Notes: generated from the letters alone by a model not told the origin. 64,000 nucleotides of DNA from Chamaecrista fasciculata (GCA_003254925.1 QANZ01048043.1:2308-66307); one strand, 5' to 3'. Positions 46,992 to 59,379 are shown, counted from the stretch's first letter. Numbers and translations are program-made.

Positions 46992-47395
46992 CTCCCTCCG
47001 TCCCTTTTTATCTGCTTTTTAAGGTTGTTGCACACAAATTAATATAATGATTAAATCACTAAAGTTAATATAAAATCTAAAATACAAAGACTATATTACC
47101 CTTATTAAATTAAACTTAATTATATCATCAATTTAATGCTCATATTTCAAAAATTAAATTCCTCCAACTAATTTAAATACTCTCACAATTTTTTTATGAA
47201 ACCTACCCCAATTGATTACTACAGAACCCCAAAATAATTCTCTACCAAAAGTCAAATCGTCCATTATGACTATAATATTAAATAGGGATAAAATGGTAAA
47301 AAAGTTCATTGATGACCTCTTGATTTCATAACAAAGCAGATAAAAAGGGACAAAAAAAGTTCTGCAATGAAGCAAATAAAAAGGGACGGAGGGAG
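46992..47395. mobile_element. Stowaway-type MITE (Tc1/Mariner)
   Basis: The left end CTCCCTCCGTCCCTTTTTAT and the right end ATAAAAAGGGACGGAGGGAG are perfect 20-bp inverted repeats, flanked by TA on both sides (46990-46991 and 47396-47397). CTCCCTCCGTCCC with a TA target is the textbook Stowaway terminus. The interior of about 360 bases is AT-rich with no transposase frame. It directly abuts the second assembly gap. Confidence 0.93.
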
Positions 47396-47397
47396 TA

Positions 47398-47556
47398 NNN
47401 NNNNNNNNNNNNNNNNNNNNNNNNNNNNNNNNNNNNNNNNNNNNNNNNNNNNNNNNNNNNNNNNNNNNNNNNNNNNNNNNNNNNNNNNNNNNNNNNNNNN
47501 NNNNNNNNNNNNNNNNNNNNNNNNNNNNNNNNNNNNNNNNNNNNNNNNNNNNNNNN
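47398..47556. other. Assembly gap (159 N)
   Basis: It starts immediately after the Stowaway TA and ends within the arm of a foldback element, so the missing bases probably are the left arm of that element. Confidence 0.99.
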
Positions 47557-47820
47557 ATAAAATTATGCGTTCAGTCCAGAGAAGTTATGAAATGTTACAT
47601 ATTGATCCTAATTTAGTCCATCTCATTTGATTTTGCCACGTCAGCATCCCAGTCACACTGCCACGTCACAATTAACGGCGAAAATTGGACGGAAGTGACC
47701 AGGGGACTAACTGTGAAACTTTTTGCGAAGGTTTGGGACCAAATTTGCAACAAAAATAGTTATGGGACCAAATTGAAACCTTAGTCATAGTATTGGGACC
47801 AAAAGTGCACTTAAGCCTAT
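47557..47820. repeat. Right half of a foldback MITE of the 33628-34035 family
   Basis: It ends ccaaaagtgcacttaagcct, matching the terminus of the element at 33628-34035. It carries the same units ('tatgggaccaaattgaaacc', 'ttaacggcgaaaattggac'). The left arm lies in the adjacent gap. Confidence 0.65.
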
Positions 47821-49033
47821 TTTATATTTACAAAATTTTAGAAACAATAGTTTTATAATCTAGAATGAAATATTCTAACACTGTGACTCTATCCAGTCCA
47901 GCTCTACTACTAGACCTTGAAGCTGATGCCACCATAACCATAACCCTTGCCGATTAGGGGTTGCAAGAGGACGTGCCTCAAACTCAAATTCACTCCCTTT
48001 ACTGTAAGTCCATCTTCATTTCTATCTCTATAATCTATATAGCTCTATCTTTTCAGAATTTACCGAGTACCATGAGGTGGGTATATAGTCTTTGATTGTT
48101 ATAATTGGAGATGGGTTTCGTGATTCCGTCCAAAATAATGAACTCTGGGTGTTTCTTGTTTTGGGTTCACACTCACTTCACTGCAATTTTTTTTTAAAAA
48201 AAATGTTCTGATGGTTTCATGATTCCATACCTTTTTCTCTGCTTATCAGCTCTAATTTCTGCTCCTCCGAAGCTCTAATCCGACAAACAAAAATAATCTC
48301 CGACGTCTCTGATCTGAACTCGTCGGTAGCTTGTGCCTTTTCTTCTGCCTTCGTTCTGTCCGGCTTTAGAGTTTGGAGCAGGAAACTTAGTCGTGGGGAT
48401 TTCAAGTCATTGTTTCTCGCTTCTGCATTCCTCATTGGGTTTTTGGTATGTATGCATTTTGAGCTTTCAAATTTAGATTTAATGTCGGTCTTCGAGAACC
48501 TTTCATGGTAGTTATTTTATTGATGCCGCCGTTACTGAAGCATACAACAAATTTTCCGTTTTCGCTTTCTTATTTGCCGCTTCGTCCCATGTGCCCTCTA
48601 GGTGTTTGACATAATTCCCATGAGGGAAACAAAAAAACTAGTGATAAATTTTGATTTTTCCTCGTCTGGGAAGCAATTGATAAAAAGGATTTGTAATTAA
48701 CCATGATGGCTGAGACTGCTGTAAAAAGAAAACACACACACACACAAAATATATATGTATATATAAATTGTGATCTGAGATTGTGTTGTGAAATGCATCC
48801 CCCATTTTCTCGCCAACCATAACATGCTGGTAACCAAATTGAATTCAACTATTATCAGAAAAATAATTTCAGATGAAGTATAAGCGGGTCATTCTTGTTT
48901 TAATTTGACATTCACTTCACTGCATTCTGTTTAAGTTACGTAAATCTTGAAATAGCATTGTGCAGAGCCATGCCTTTACTTGGGATAAAACCTACTTGTT
49001 TTTGCAGATCCAATGAAAATTATCCCTTAAAAT
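47821..49033 (+). promoter_or_regulatory. Probable promoter, 5' UTR exon and 5' UTR intron of the mTERF4 gene
   Basis: A donor-like ACTGTAAGTCC is at about 48004 and an acceptor-like tgtttttgcag ends at 49007, 26 bases before the start codon. The 5' leader may therefore be split by an intron of about 1 kb. A five-codon upstream frame (49013-49030, MKIIP) ends three bases before the main ATG in the same frame. No other gene seen. Confidence 0.4.
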
Positions 49034-50614
49034 ATGAAGGTAAGAAGCTTTGCTGCTGGCATAACAAAACCCAGTCTTCTGCTAGCACAAACAGAAATGC
49101 CTATTCTATCATATGGTCATTCTAAGTTGAGTCCTTCACTAGCTCTTATGTTACCTTGTAACTGCGTGAGAAGAATGGGCTTGATTGCTAAACTAAATTA
49201 TTCTGTTGCTGATAGAAGTAGAACATTGACTTCTAGTTCTGTGGGTTCATCCTCCAAACCAGACTCTCCTCGCTTGAATAGGAAACAAGTAGGTTCATCT
49301 TCGTTATATAGTCGTCCTAGTTTATCAGAAATGAAAAAAGAGAAGATGGCAAACCGTGAGAAGGTTTATGAATTCTTGCGGGGGATTGGTATTGTTCCTG
49401 ATGAGCTTGATGGTCTGGAACTTCCAGTAACAGTTGAGGTTATGAGGGAGCGAGTAGATTTTCTTCATAATTTAGGGCTTACAATTGATGATATCAACAA
49501 TTATCCTCTAGTTCTTGGCTGCAGTGTCAAAAAGAATATGATTCCTGTGCTTGATTACCTTGGTAAATTGGGAGTCAGGAAATCCACATTCACACAGTTC
49601 TTGCAGAGATACCCACAAGTCCTTCATGCTAGTGTTGTTGTTGATCTTGAGCCAGTGGTTAAGTATCTCCAGGGGATGGATATCAAGCCCAATGATATTC
49701 CCCGGGTTCTCGAGACATATCCTGAAGTCCTAGGATTCAAGCTTGAGGGAACCATGAGCACATCAGTTGCTTATTTGGTTGGCATTGGTGTAGGAAGAAG
49801 AGAAATTGGAGGGGTTTTAACTAGATTCCCTGAGATTTTGGGAATGAGAGTTGGTAGAGTAATCAAGCCTTTTGTGGAGTATCTTGAAAACTTGGGAATT
49901 CCAAGATTAGCCATTGCTAGATTGATAGAGAAACGACCTTATATCCTTGGGTTTGGATTGAATGACAAGGTAAAGCCAAATGTCGAATCCCTTGAGGAGT
50001 TTAATATCAGAACAGCATCAATACCCTCTGTAATCGCTCAGTATCCTGATATCATAGGAATGGACTTAAAGCCAAAGCTCATCAATCAAATGAATACACT
50101 TAAATCTTTACTCGATATGGATTCTGAGGATTTTGGCAGAGTTGTTGAGAAGATGCCACAGGTAATTAGTCTCAGTAATGCGCCTATGTTGAAGCATGTT
50201 AATTTTCTCAAGGAGTGTGGGTTTTCCTTGCAACAAATGAGGAAGATGGTTGTTGGATGCCCTCAACTTTTAGCTTTAAACATTGACATCATGAGACTTA
50301 GCTTTGATTACTTCCAAAATGAGATGGAGAGGCCTTTGGAAGACTTGGTTGCTTTCCCAGCCTTCTTTACATATGGTCTAGAGTCAACTGTAAAACCTAG
50401 GCACAAGATGATAGCAAAGAAGGGATTGAAGTGTTCTCTTGCGTGGATGCTTAATTGCTCAGATGATAAGTTTGAGCAAAGAATGGACTATGACACTATT
50501 GAGATGGAGGAAATGGAAATGGAGCCTTCATTTGACATGAATTCCCTGATGGAACCAAGGAGTGATGAATCCTCCTCCGATTATGAAGACAGTGATTACG
50601 ATGATGATGATTGA
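49034..50614 (+). CDS. MTERF4: Mitochondrial transcription termination factor family protein 4, chloroplastic (BSM/RUGOSA2 type)
   Basis: One 526-codon frame without introns in the coding part. The first ~90 residues are Ser-rich and basic, as in a plastid transit peptide. A conserved stretch follows (NREKVYEFLRGIGIVPDELDGLELPVT) and then a series of ~35-residue mTERF repeats (about 130-440) with the typical proline-leucine pattern (YPLVLGCSVKKN, YPQVLHASV, YPEVLGFKL, FPEILGMRV, RPYILGFGL, YPDIIGMDL). The end is FPAFFTYGLESTVKPRHK and an acidic tail (DESSSDYEDSDYDDDD). These features mark the mTERF4 orthologue, which binds plastid RNA, is needed for group II intron splicing and ribosomal RNA maturation, and is essential for embryo or leaf development. 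The ATG at 49034 is preferred since an upstream in-frame ATG is closed by TAA. Confidence 0.95.
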   Translation: MKVRSFAAGITKPSLLLAQTEMPILSYGHSKLSPSLALMLPCNCVRRMGLIAKLNYSVADRSRTLTSSSVGSSSKPDSPRLNRKQVGSSSLYSRPSLSEMKKEKMANREKVYEFLRGIGIVPDELDGLELPVTVEVMRERVDFLHNLGLTIDDINNYPLVLGCSVKKNMIPVLDYLGKLGVRKSTFTQFLQRYPQVLHASVVVDLEPVVKYLQGMDIKPNDIPRVLETYPEVLGFKLEGTMSTSVAYLVGIGVGRREIGGVLTRFPEILGMRVGRVIKPFVEYLENLGIPRLAIARLIEKRPYILGFGLNDKVKPNVESLEEFNIRTASIPSVIAQYPDIIGMDLKPKLINQMNTLKSLLDMDSEDFGRVVEKMPQVISLSNAPMLKHVNFLKECGFSLQQMRKMVVGCPQLLALNIDIMRLSFDYFQNEMERPLEDLVAFPAFFTYGLESTVKPRHKMIAKKGLKCSLAWMLNCSDDKFEQRMDYDTIEMEEMEMEPSFDMNSLMEPRSDESSSDYEDSDYDDDD

Positions 50615-52250
50615 GAGATTTTGTACTTCTCTAAGAATCTTTATGTAAAGTGTATGAATGTTACACTACTGAAAATGTTAAATTTCTATCCGTGAAGTAA
50701 TAGAGTTGAATCTTAATTCTTATGCTTGTTCTTTATGTGGTGCTTGGTATTGAATCTAGTACTTTAATCCATATAGTTTCTGATTCCTATATGGTTGCTG
50801 AAATTTTTATACAGGCATAGCCACTGGTTTCCAATTTCCATGGCACAATTCAAATTTTGTTTCTTAAAAGGCCATATCTATCATAGGTGATGGAGCCTAG
50901 TGAGAGAGAACTGAAATATGCATGTTCATTTACTGGCATCGGCTGAGCTCATGCATGTGTTGTGCTCGTTGGATAATTAAAGGGATGTTAAAGCTAAAGC
51001 TATTTAACTATTCTCGCTTTGAATGATTTGTAGTTAGGATAAAAAGCACTGGTATTTCCACTACTATCAAATTTGAGATTGTTGGTGGAAGAGTATCACC
51101 TCTGTGACTAACCTAAAATAGTTTTTAGCTTCATTTCTCAAAATGGGATTTGAGGATTGGACGTATTAACCATCATAAATTTGCTAGAAAAGCGAAGAAG
51201 GTATCTTTCTATCACACTCCATTGCAATTGCATTGATGGGTAGGCAAATCATACTGGTCTTAGAATGCTGTGTTGCTTTACATTATTTGTCGTATACGGC
51301 TACAGCATGATGATCTATTCATTAGTATTTACGCAATAACTATTGTAAATTAAAGTTGAAAGAAACAAATATGGTTCATTTATATTGTTTGGTGCAGCTC
51401 ATAGTCTCATAGCCTACCTATAGGTTTCAATTGGACCCTGGCAGAAAACAAGAAAGTGCCCCACAACACTTGTTTAAGAGTTGAAACAAAAAAGTATTAA
51501 TTTTTTTAGTTTTAAAAAGATATGTAGATTTTTTTGTTTTTTGTATTTTCTTTTATGAGTAGTCTTTAAAAAGAATTTTATCACACTTTTTATTTTAAAA
51601 TCATTCTTTATACAAACAAAGAAGCTCGCAAATTGCTGAAGTGGGAGTAGATTTACTTGCATTCGAATTCCCAAGTCATGTGCTCTTTTAAGTGAGAAGT
51701 GTGGAAGGAAAGGAAAGGAAAATAAAAGAAAAGAAAACCTTATGTGCACAACCTTTAATATAAAGTTACAACGGCCAAGGGAATCCATCTTTTTAGCTTT
51801 TACGAAAACCCTTTTACCAAAGCTGAAGCTAAACATGACGAACTTTGTGGCTTAGGCCTCATAACATTGAATATTTATTTAGCCATCCTTTCTTAGTTTT
51901 ATTTTTCTATGTATACTTTTCTAAAGCACTGTGTTTTTTTTTTCCTAACAGTTACATCTTTTTGTTGAAATTTGTTCGGTATACTCTGTTTACTCCTCAA
52001 CCGTCCCCCTCTTTTAACATTGCTTTCAGTTAAAAAAGGAAAATTGCCTTCTGTTGAACTTTTATCGACTATCTTCTTTTTGCTCCTCATAGTTTTCAGT
52101 ACCTAATGCTTTAATGATTTTCCAACGTTTGACTAATTAGTATTTTGGGAAAAAAAAAAAAAACTCAAACTATTAGCTTGTAATGGAAAATTTGAATTTA
52201 TCTTACACATCCAGTGGACTGAAAAAATAAGAAAAAAATCCCAAAAAGTG
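50615..52250. other. 3' UTR of MTERF4 and spacer
   Basis: The first ~200 bases are probably 3' UTR. The rest is AT-rich; small open frames on both strands (for example 51474-51836, minus) are Phe/Lys-rich translations of A/T runs, not genes. No clean repeat ends. Confidence 0.4.
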
Positions 52251-52352
52251 GTTGGTCCAAGTGGTAAATGACTTGGTACCGCTTAAGCAAAGTCCCGTGT
52301 TTGAGTCCTTGTGAATGTAGTTACCCTTGTTGAGAGACTCACTCACCATAAA
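52251..52352 (+). repeat. tRNA-derived SINE-like sequence
   Basis: A-box-like ttggtccaagtggtaaatg at 52252-52270, B-box-like gtgtttgagtcctt at 52298-52311, and an A-rich tail at about 52349-52361. The polymerase III promoter layout and tail match a plant SINE. It shares tggtcca(a/g)(g/t)t(g/t)ggtaa with the copy at 28831. Confidence 0.55.
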
Positions 52353-52897
52353 AAAAAAAATGACGCACCTCCCTTAATTCAGATGCTGCTTCCAATACCA
52401 TTGTGACATGTCAAAGTAAGTAATGATGATGTATGTGTATATGAATATGGCATGCCATCAATAATATCCATTAAATTGTGTCAAAAACAAAAAAAAAATA
52501 GTGTCAAAAACAAAATAGTATCCATTAATTCATCATTTGATAGAATGCAGAACCTGAATTTCAGTGTATAAGAGCGGAATTTTGCTCGGACAATACAAGA
52601 AATGTAATTTCCTTACCCAGATGCTAAGGAAAAACTATAAAAGTATGAAGCAGCATATTGTGCTTCTGTACAGTTTGCAATATGTTATAACTCTCTCTGA
52701 TGTCTCGTTCCAGAGCAAAAATCTGTATCATGTATCTATGTTAATACTTGAGTGGTATAACTTCAAATTCCAAACCTGGGAGTTTTTCTTTTTCCTTTTC
52801 CTGGTGCTGTGACCTAGCCACTTCTTCACCCATTTAACTTTGACTGTGATGTTATCTATCTACAGAATGTCTTCACCTTGAGTTACCCGAGCATTTG
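52353..52897. other. Spacer and 3' UTR of the EF-hand nuclease-like gene
   Basis: AT-rich. The open frame at 52564-52812 lacks any recognisable domain and overlaps the expected 3' UTR of the leftward gene, so I do not call it. A 'gtgtcaaaaacaaaa' word is duplicated near 52480 and 52502. Confidence 0.4.
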
Positions 52898-55800
52898 TCA
52901 GGTTATCATTTGAGAACACGGCATTGTTATCGATGAGAAAACCACGGTGAGCCGGGCGTGATCGGAGAGGGAGTAGTCTTCAGGCCATCGACCATTCTCC
53001 ACCTCAGAAGGGCACAGAACTGCATTTTTTACATTGAAACCAATAGTTTGCTCCTGATGACCAGCTGAAACATCATTGTGCTCCTCATTCCTGTTTTCAT
53101 TCCCCTGATTCCAGATTTGCAGCTGCAACACCATAAATAATATCATAGCCACTCTTTAGCAAACAAGTTTCAGACTAAAAAGCACACGATGTGGAAAATG
53201 AAAGTTCAATGACATGAAGTAAGAGGAGATCAGATAAAGAAAGTTCAACACCTAATCTGTAATAAACAGTCAATAAATGAGTCCTATGAATTACAATTTA
53301 CCAGTACTACAGAACTACAAAGGTCAACAAATCATGTGGCGAACGCAACAATGATATTGATTTCAGAATTAAGGGTTACACCCTACTTATCCCAGACTTC
53401 TAATGATGGTTACTTAGTCCAAAAACATACTTTTAGTAACGAGGGCTAATTTCCAGAGAACTGCCTTACCAGAAATTCTTTATAATCCAGAACATCATTT
53501 CCATCTATATCTGCTTGGAACCACAAGTCCTTTGTCTCTTCAACACTTAGACCATAGCAAGGACCGAATAATTTTAGCTGCAGGGAACCAAGAAAACATT
53601 TATCAACATGAGGATTTGTCATACAAGCACCCACTCACAGTGACGGAACAAATGATCTGAAATTTCTAAAAGAGCCTTCTACTTTAAGTTCATACTAAAT
53701 CGTACCTGGCGAAGTGCTTCACAGAAACTGGAATACGTGATACAATCTTCATTATCAGCCTTTAGAAAGGAAAATGCATCTGTCTCGGTCAGAGAATCTC
53801 TCAGCAACAGATACTGAAAATGGAGAGGTTTACAGTTAGGACAGAAATTTTAACTATCTAATATAGAGTGGTCAAGTGTCCTAGTTTAGGATATTAGGAC
53901 TGGAAGATTTGCATCTTAATCCTCTCCATGGGAGCACGTCCAAAGACACATTACAAATATAATTGCAGACTGCACTAACATGATCACATGAAGATCCTGT
54001 CTCTTGACACAATATATTGAGGGTGCCCAAAACCACTATAAAATAATGTTCTGAAAACAGAAAAAAAAAATATGGATTATATTATGGCCACCTCTCTGCA
54101 AAGTGCCAATAGTGGGGGAATACATAAATTCAGGCAGCAGAGAGGTGTACCCATTTAACTAAAGCACTTGACCACTATCTTTTAAGAAAATTTTCAGACA
54201 TTGATGTATGATAGATTTAAGAGGGGGGAAAAGAAAGCAGGATCCTATTCCGAAATCAGAAAAATTTTGCGTTTTATTAGTCCTGATTTTCCTTTTGCTC
54301 AAAGGCAGATGACATCATATATATGAAAGACACATATTGTCTAAAGTTATACCTGATAAAAGTGCTTCAAAATATGGTCCAAAATAAAAGGACTAAATAA
54401 CTAAGTGCAAGTCCAAAGGTTTCACAATTACCTTCAACATGCCAAATACTGCTTCACTCCAACTTGCTTTTAAAAGTTTCCGATATTTATCAGGATTTAG
54501 AAGCCATATAAAATCCACAGCACATATATTGCCCCGGTGGTTGCGGTGGCTAACCCACTGCATTGACACAATTTTAAACATATATAAGTCAGGAAGCATA
54601 TTTTCCAGCACAAGAATTCTGACAGCAACCTTTAGATAAAAAATAACCTTGTGGGCATCTGCATCAGTGTACTGATGTGCAGTATCATATGATGATACAA
54701 AGCCTTGGGATCTCAAAAACTGGTAAATATGCCCACGTTTGCTTCCATTCCAATCACTGAAAAATCAAAAATTGGAAAATAAAACATTAGTAATGACTAA
54801 TGACTCATGTTATTGGGCAAAGGAGGAGAGAAACCAATATATCGAAGAGTACCCGCATAGTATGATAGGCATGGGCTTAAGATTGTGCTCTCTTTGGTAA
54901 GATTCCACATATTGAAGTATCTTGTAGACCTTCAGAAAAGAAAGATTTAATGTTTCTCCAAGTGAGCTACCAACCCGAAATAGAAGAAATCATAGTGCTG
55001 ACATACCTGCCGCAGTCGAACTAGGCAAAGACTCGAGTCATGAGGAAATAGTAAGTGGGTGTTCACAATAAGAATTTCTTGCCCAATATCATTATTTCCA
55101 CATTGCAAAAATGGAGAAGCTAATTCAACATGTAACAGCTGAGCTACACGATCACCACAATCATTGAAGAGCAATTCCCTATAATTAATAACCGTGAAGT
55201 ATTCTTTTTGCACAGCTATCAGAAGACCTGCAGATTCAAAGGGGAAATATATATCACATAACCATTTTACAGAGAAAACTTAAAAAAGCAGTTAGGAAAT
55301 GGAAATCTACTATGCATATGACAAATTTTACTGATGCCTATACCCTTCCCCTACATTCTGCAAATCTATCTTTTTTTGTGTTTCCTTTTACCAAATTCAA
55401 CAAATCATCATTCCAGGCGAAAGCGGATTGGAGATTTTAATGTAAGTTTAAAGAACAAACCATGAGACTAATTCTTAAGTGTAAAATTTCCAAGGAGTTA
55501 TATTATTATACTTGTTTGTACTTTGTACTAGGGATGAAATCCCTCAAACAGAATATGCCAAAAAAACACTCACAGTCCCAAAGCTGAGTGTAAAATGCTT
55601 ACCATCACCTCGGTTGTTAGTCCTTCCAAGCTTGAAATTAACATAACCAGCATCACCGAGTCTCTTCTCATACAAGTTAACAAGCTCTTCGTTTCCAACC
55701 CAAAACTCCTGCAACAGTCCAACATAAGCAAACAAACAAACAAACATATTACCACAAAGCCTAATAACGAAGCAATCTCATAGGGTTCGGAACAAACATT

Positions 55801-56206
55801 GAAGAAAATGCAAACCTGAAGACATATAATGGAAGATCTCTCACACAAGAGCCAGTCCAATATCCTATGGTTCCTGGTGAGCCAGTCCGCTCTGTAGTCA
55901 CTCTCGCGGCAAGCCTGGTCCTGCTTTCACACACCAAAACCAGAAATTAGAAAGAAGCACTTGAATTTGAGATAACCCATTTAAAGAATCCATCAACGCA
56001 GACATGGGAAAATGCACAATGCAAAAAAGAACAAGAAAAAGATGAAGAAAAACCTCATGGTTGAGACGCTTGTATATGGGAGCGAGAATGTTAAAAGTGG
56101 TGCAGCTAATACAAGGCTGAGTTTGGTTTTCGTTAATTGAAGAAGCAATCGCATAACTCCCAATCCTTGAAATCCTTCCCATCTTTGAAATCCTTTCCTT
56201 TCCCAT
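52898..56206 (-). CDS. CCR4-like endonuclease/exonuclease/phosphatase with inserted EF-hands (At5g54130-like)
   Basis: Ten exons (56206-56054, 55920-55816, 55708-55603, 55227-55007, 54929-54853, 54756-54648, 54557-54432, 53813-53706, 53577-53470, 53122-52898) give 445 residues. Metal-dependent EEP fold: TTFNILAP near the start, catalytic E87 (CLQEFWVGNEEL), IVNTHLLFP, the GDWN motif at 221-224, NICAVDFIW, and the final SDH at 424-426. Two EF-hands occupy about 300-371, between DFIW and SDH. The second has a full loop (D358, D360, N362, D366, E369); the first (KADNEDCITYSSF) is degenerate. The fold suggests phosphodiesterase or deadenylase-like activity tuned by calcium; the substrate is unknown. 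Arabidopsis has a protein of this layout annotated as a calcium-binding EEP family member. The N-terminal GRISRIGSYAIASS might be a weak targeting signal. Confidence 0.92.
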
Positions 56207-57120
56207 TCTTACTTTCACACCCACCAATGCCAACCTTAATATATATCCGCGTATTTCCTCACACAAAGCCAAAACAAAATAAAAAATAAAAATAAAAATA
56301 AAAATGGTTCCTTTTTTTCTGATAAACGAAAGCCAACTGGTAATAGCCGGTAGCCACGGTGATCGTTCACTAAGAATGAAGAAAAAAGGTGTAAAAAATA
56401 TAAACCAGAAGCGCATATAAACGCCACACACACGTTCTGGCCACTTGGAAAATTGATATGCATAAAGAAAACGCCAAGGCATAAAAGTATAAACGAATGT
56501 GGATGATTCGCGTCATGTTTGTGTATTTTTTCTGATAACTCTTATGACTGACCCTCCTTGTCTCTCATTCATTATTATCAGACTCTTCTGTCCTTATCAT
56601 TTTAGTGTCCTGTAACTTTCGTGGGTTCGTTTTTATTTACCATTTGCGAAGGTTTAATAAACTTCAGTTAGTTCTGTTGGTACAATTTGGTACTTATTAT
56701 CTGAGAATTTTTCTTGTCCACTCCATATATGTATATATATATATATGCACCTGTAAGAACTGTTCAGTATTTGAATTTTGAAGTGAAGTTTGAAAACCAG
56801 ATAGATCAATTGACAGGTTAGATTCTAATTAGAGTTAGAAGAACATTCGTGAAAGAAAGAATTATGACTTCAACTCCATAAATTGAAAGTGGAAGAAACC
56901 CAATTATGAGAATGGTGTAGTGGGAAGAGAATAAATTCTTAAGTCTTTTGAAAGAATAGGCAATTACGTTCGTCATTGGTTGAAATAGATTAGACAGAGT
57001 GGGCGATTCCCCACAGAAAGTATTTATCTTTCGGCCGAAAGAGAGACAAGAAAAGGAAAGCAGCGATATTATTATATTAATCACAAATCAGTTATTTTTA
57101 TTAACTATTAAAGTTAAGTT
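56207..57120. other. Upstream region of the nuclease-like gene and spacer
   Basis: Promoter-side sequence with an (AAAAT)n tract near 56275-56305 and a (TA)n tract near 56731-56745. A minus-strand frame at 56236-56482 continues the first exon upstream without a domain and is not called. No other gene seen. Confidence 0.4.
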
Positions 57121-57304
57121 AATTATATGAGTATGACCTAATGATTTCTTACTTGGTCTCTTAATTAACTGGTGAGGATTTGAATCTCATCTTTGGTATA
57201 AAAAGTATTATGTGACCAGTCATTTACTCTTAAGTAAAGGACTCGTGACGAATGGGTTAGTCATTATTCCAACTCTCAATACATTGGTTTATAAAAAAAA
57301 AAAA
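57121..57304 (+). repeat. Possible SINE-like sequence with A tail
   Basis: A B-box-like ggatttgaatctc lies at 57177-57189 and the segment ends in an A run (about 57292-57304). The A-box (agtatgacctaatga) is weak. This may be a diverged SINE; no target duplication seen. Confidence 0.35.
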
Positions 57305-58415
57305 ATTAAGTTAAATCTTTTATAATTTTAGGCTAAAATGTAAAAGGGATTTCTAAATTTTAATCACTATGCAAAAAATCTTATGAACCTTAAAAAAGTG
57401 ATGACAAAGCCCTTGATTTTTTTAATTTTGTGCAAATAATTCATTTTATTATCTTTTTTTAAAGTTAATATTAATTACATTAATAATTAATTTTTAATTT
57501 TGATCCAGGTAAACTATAACAATAAATTGAATCTGCTTTCGGTAGCCTCCGAAGATGGGAAAAAAAAAAATTTGTAGTCTAGTCTCCTATGTTATATATA
57601 ATTATATATTATACGAATTTATTTTCTTTTATAAAATTTTTAAGTATAATAAAAATCGTGGAGAATTAACTTACATTTGATTTAAATTTTATTTAATATT
57701 TTCATATGAAATATTATATTAATATATTATATAATTTACAAAAATAAATAAGATGTAATATAAGATTAAGAAGAAGAATACTCACTCTATTAGGACGGTT
57801 TTGACATTTGAATTCCAAACGAATGGGATATTCCCATTTCTGAGTTGGGTAATTAGGTAAAACCTTCGTTCTCTATATATTGTGATAGATTCCATTCCTA
57901 CTCTATATGAACATAATTTGATTCCTCTGGCAAATTAAAATTTGGTGAATGGGCACAATTAACACACGTGACAACTTGTGCATCGTTTTTCTAGGTCTTA
58001 ATTATTGTAAATTAAATTAATACCCTTGACATTTACTGCATTTAAATTTTAAAGGGAATTAAATTATTAAAATGACTCTCGAAAATCAAGATAAAAAAAT
58101 ATAGTTTTTCTAAACCGTTTACTTTTTTTTATTACGTTTATTATGTATGGAGAACACGAATATTAGTAAAATAATTTTTTAATAATTTACTATATATTTC
58201 AAAATTTAAAACATTGGTTGGAAACAATCTATAAAAGTAAATTGCGGAAAGTAAACCCAGCATCTCATGCCATTTTCAAGGCTAACAATTAAAACATTTG
58301 TATTTCAATTTTCAAGGCTATCAATAAAAGCTTTCATTAGGGAACACATATCACATAATGCATGTGTGGTCATAAATTCATAATTAAAGATATCACTTTT
58401 TTTTTTTTAATTTAT
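57305..58415. other. Very AT-rich spacer
   Basis: No open frame or clean repeat end. Some 'taaaagggatttctaaattt' wording resembles remnants of the foldback families. Confidence 0.35.
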
Positions 58416-58584
58416 CTAACATGTGCCCTTAGGACACATTTTAAGGTTTCTTTTGATTGGTTAGTAGAGCATTTCATGTCTTGGAATTTATGAAAATTCA
58501 TTTAAAAGATAAAATTTTAATATTTGAAAACTCACTTGACCAATCAAAAGAAACCTTAACATATGTCCTTAGGGCACATGTTAG
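58416..58584. mobile_element. Short MITE with ~46-bp inverted repeats (ctaacatgtgccct family)
   Basis: The left end ctaacatgtgcccttaggac continues through 'ttaaggtttcttttgattgg'. The right end is the near-identical reverse complement (ccaatcaaaagaaacc ... agggcacatgttag). The stem is about 46 bp with few mismatches and the loop about 75 bases. Flanks give no clear target duplication. Confidence 0.8.
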
Positions 58585-59379
58585 AAGGATTTTTTTTTAG
58601 TATTTATTAATTATGTGGGATGGGATGGGATGGGACAAACTTTATGGCGGGCCTGCGTATTCGTCTTTAATTTAGATTTTGTCATATTGATTTTGAGCAA
58701 GGAAATGAATGGAAGCTAAACGCCTAGGATCTTATTCTGGAATCAAATTTTGGTACTTGTGTAATATGCAGGTTCGAGTTTCTTTTTGGAGGGGGAAGTT
58801 AATAAACTTAATATTATTATATCTTAATGAACTAGGATTTGGCCGAGGGTCGTTTCCCAGTTCACCGCAAGATTTTCCTGCAAGATAATGAACCACAGGG
58901 GGTCTCCCCTGTGATTCACCTCCGAAGCTTAAGTTAGTATTGAGGTAAGAATATGAGCTAGCATGAGTAGCGTGAATAACGTACCTTTCTAGGGTTATTA
59001 TTATGTATTCATAGGCCCATTGAGGAGAGTCCATTTAAGGAAACTTCCTTGATTGTAAGAAGAGACATCTTCAGTGATATGGGAGGTGAATCATAATCTT
59101 TCCTATCTCATGTAGGAAGATATTGTTTTGCTAATTAAGGATAAGTGAATCACTATTTCCTTATTTGCGTAAGGCGCCTTGATGGCCAAGGCAAAATCCA
59201 TGGGAAGGATCTTTGAGCGGTTTGTCTTGATTGACAGCGGATCTTGGTTGATCCTTGATTGGTTCCTGATTGGTTTAGGGAATGTTTCCTTATTCCTTGT
59301 GACCTTATGCTCCGTGGGCGCCCATGCCATCTACGGTTATGGGCGTCCTTGCCTTAGCGGGGTTAAGGGCATTCTCGCC

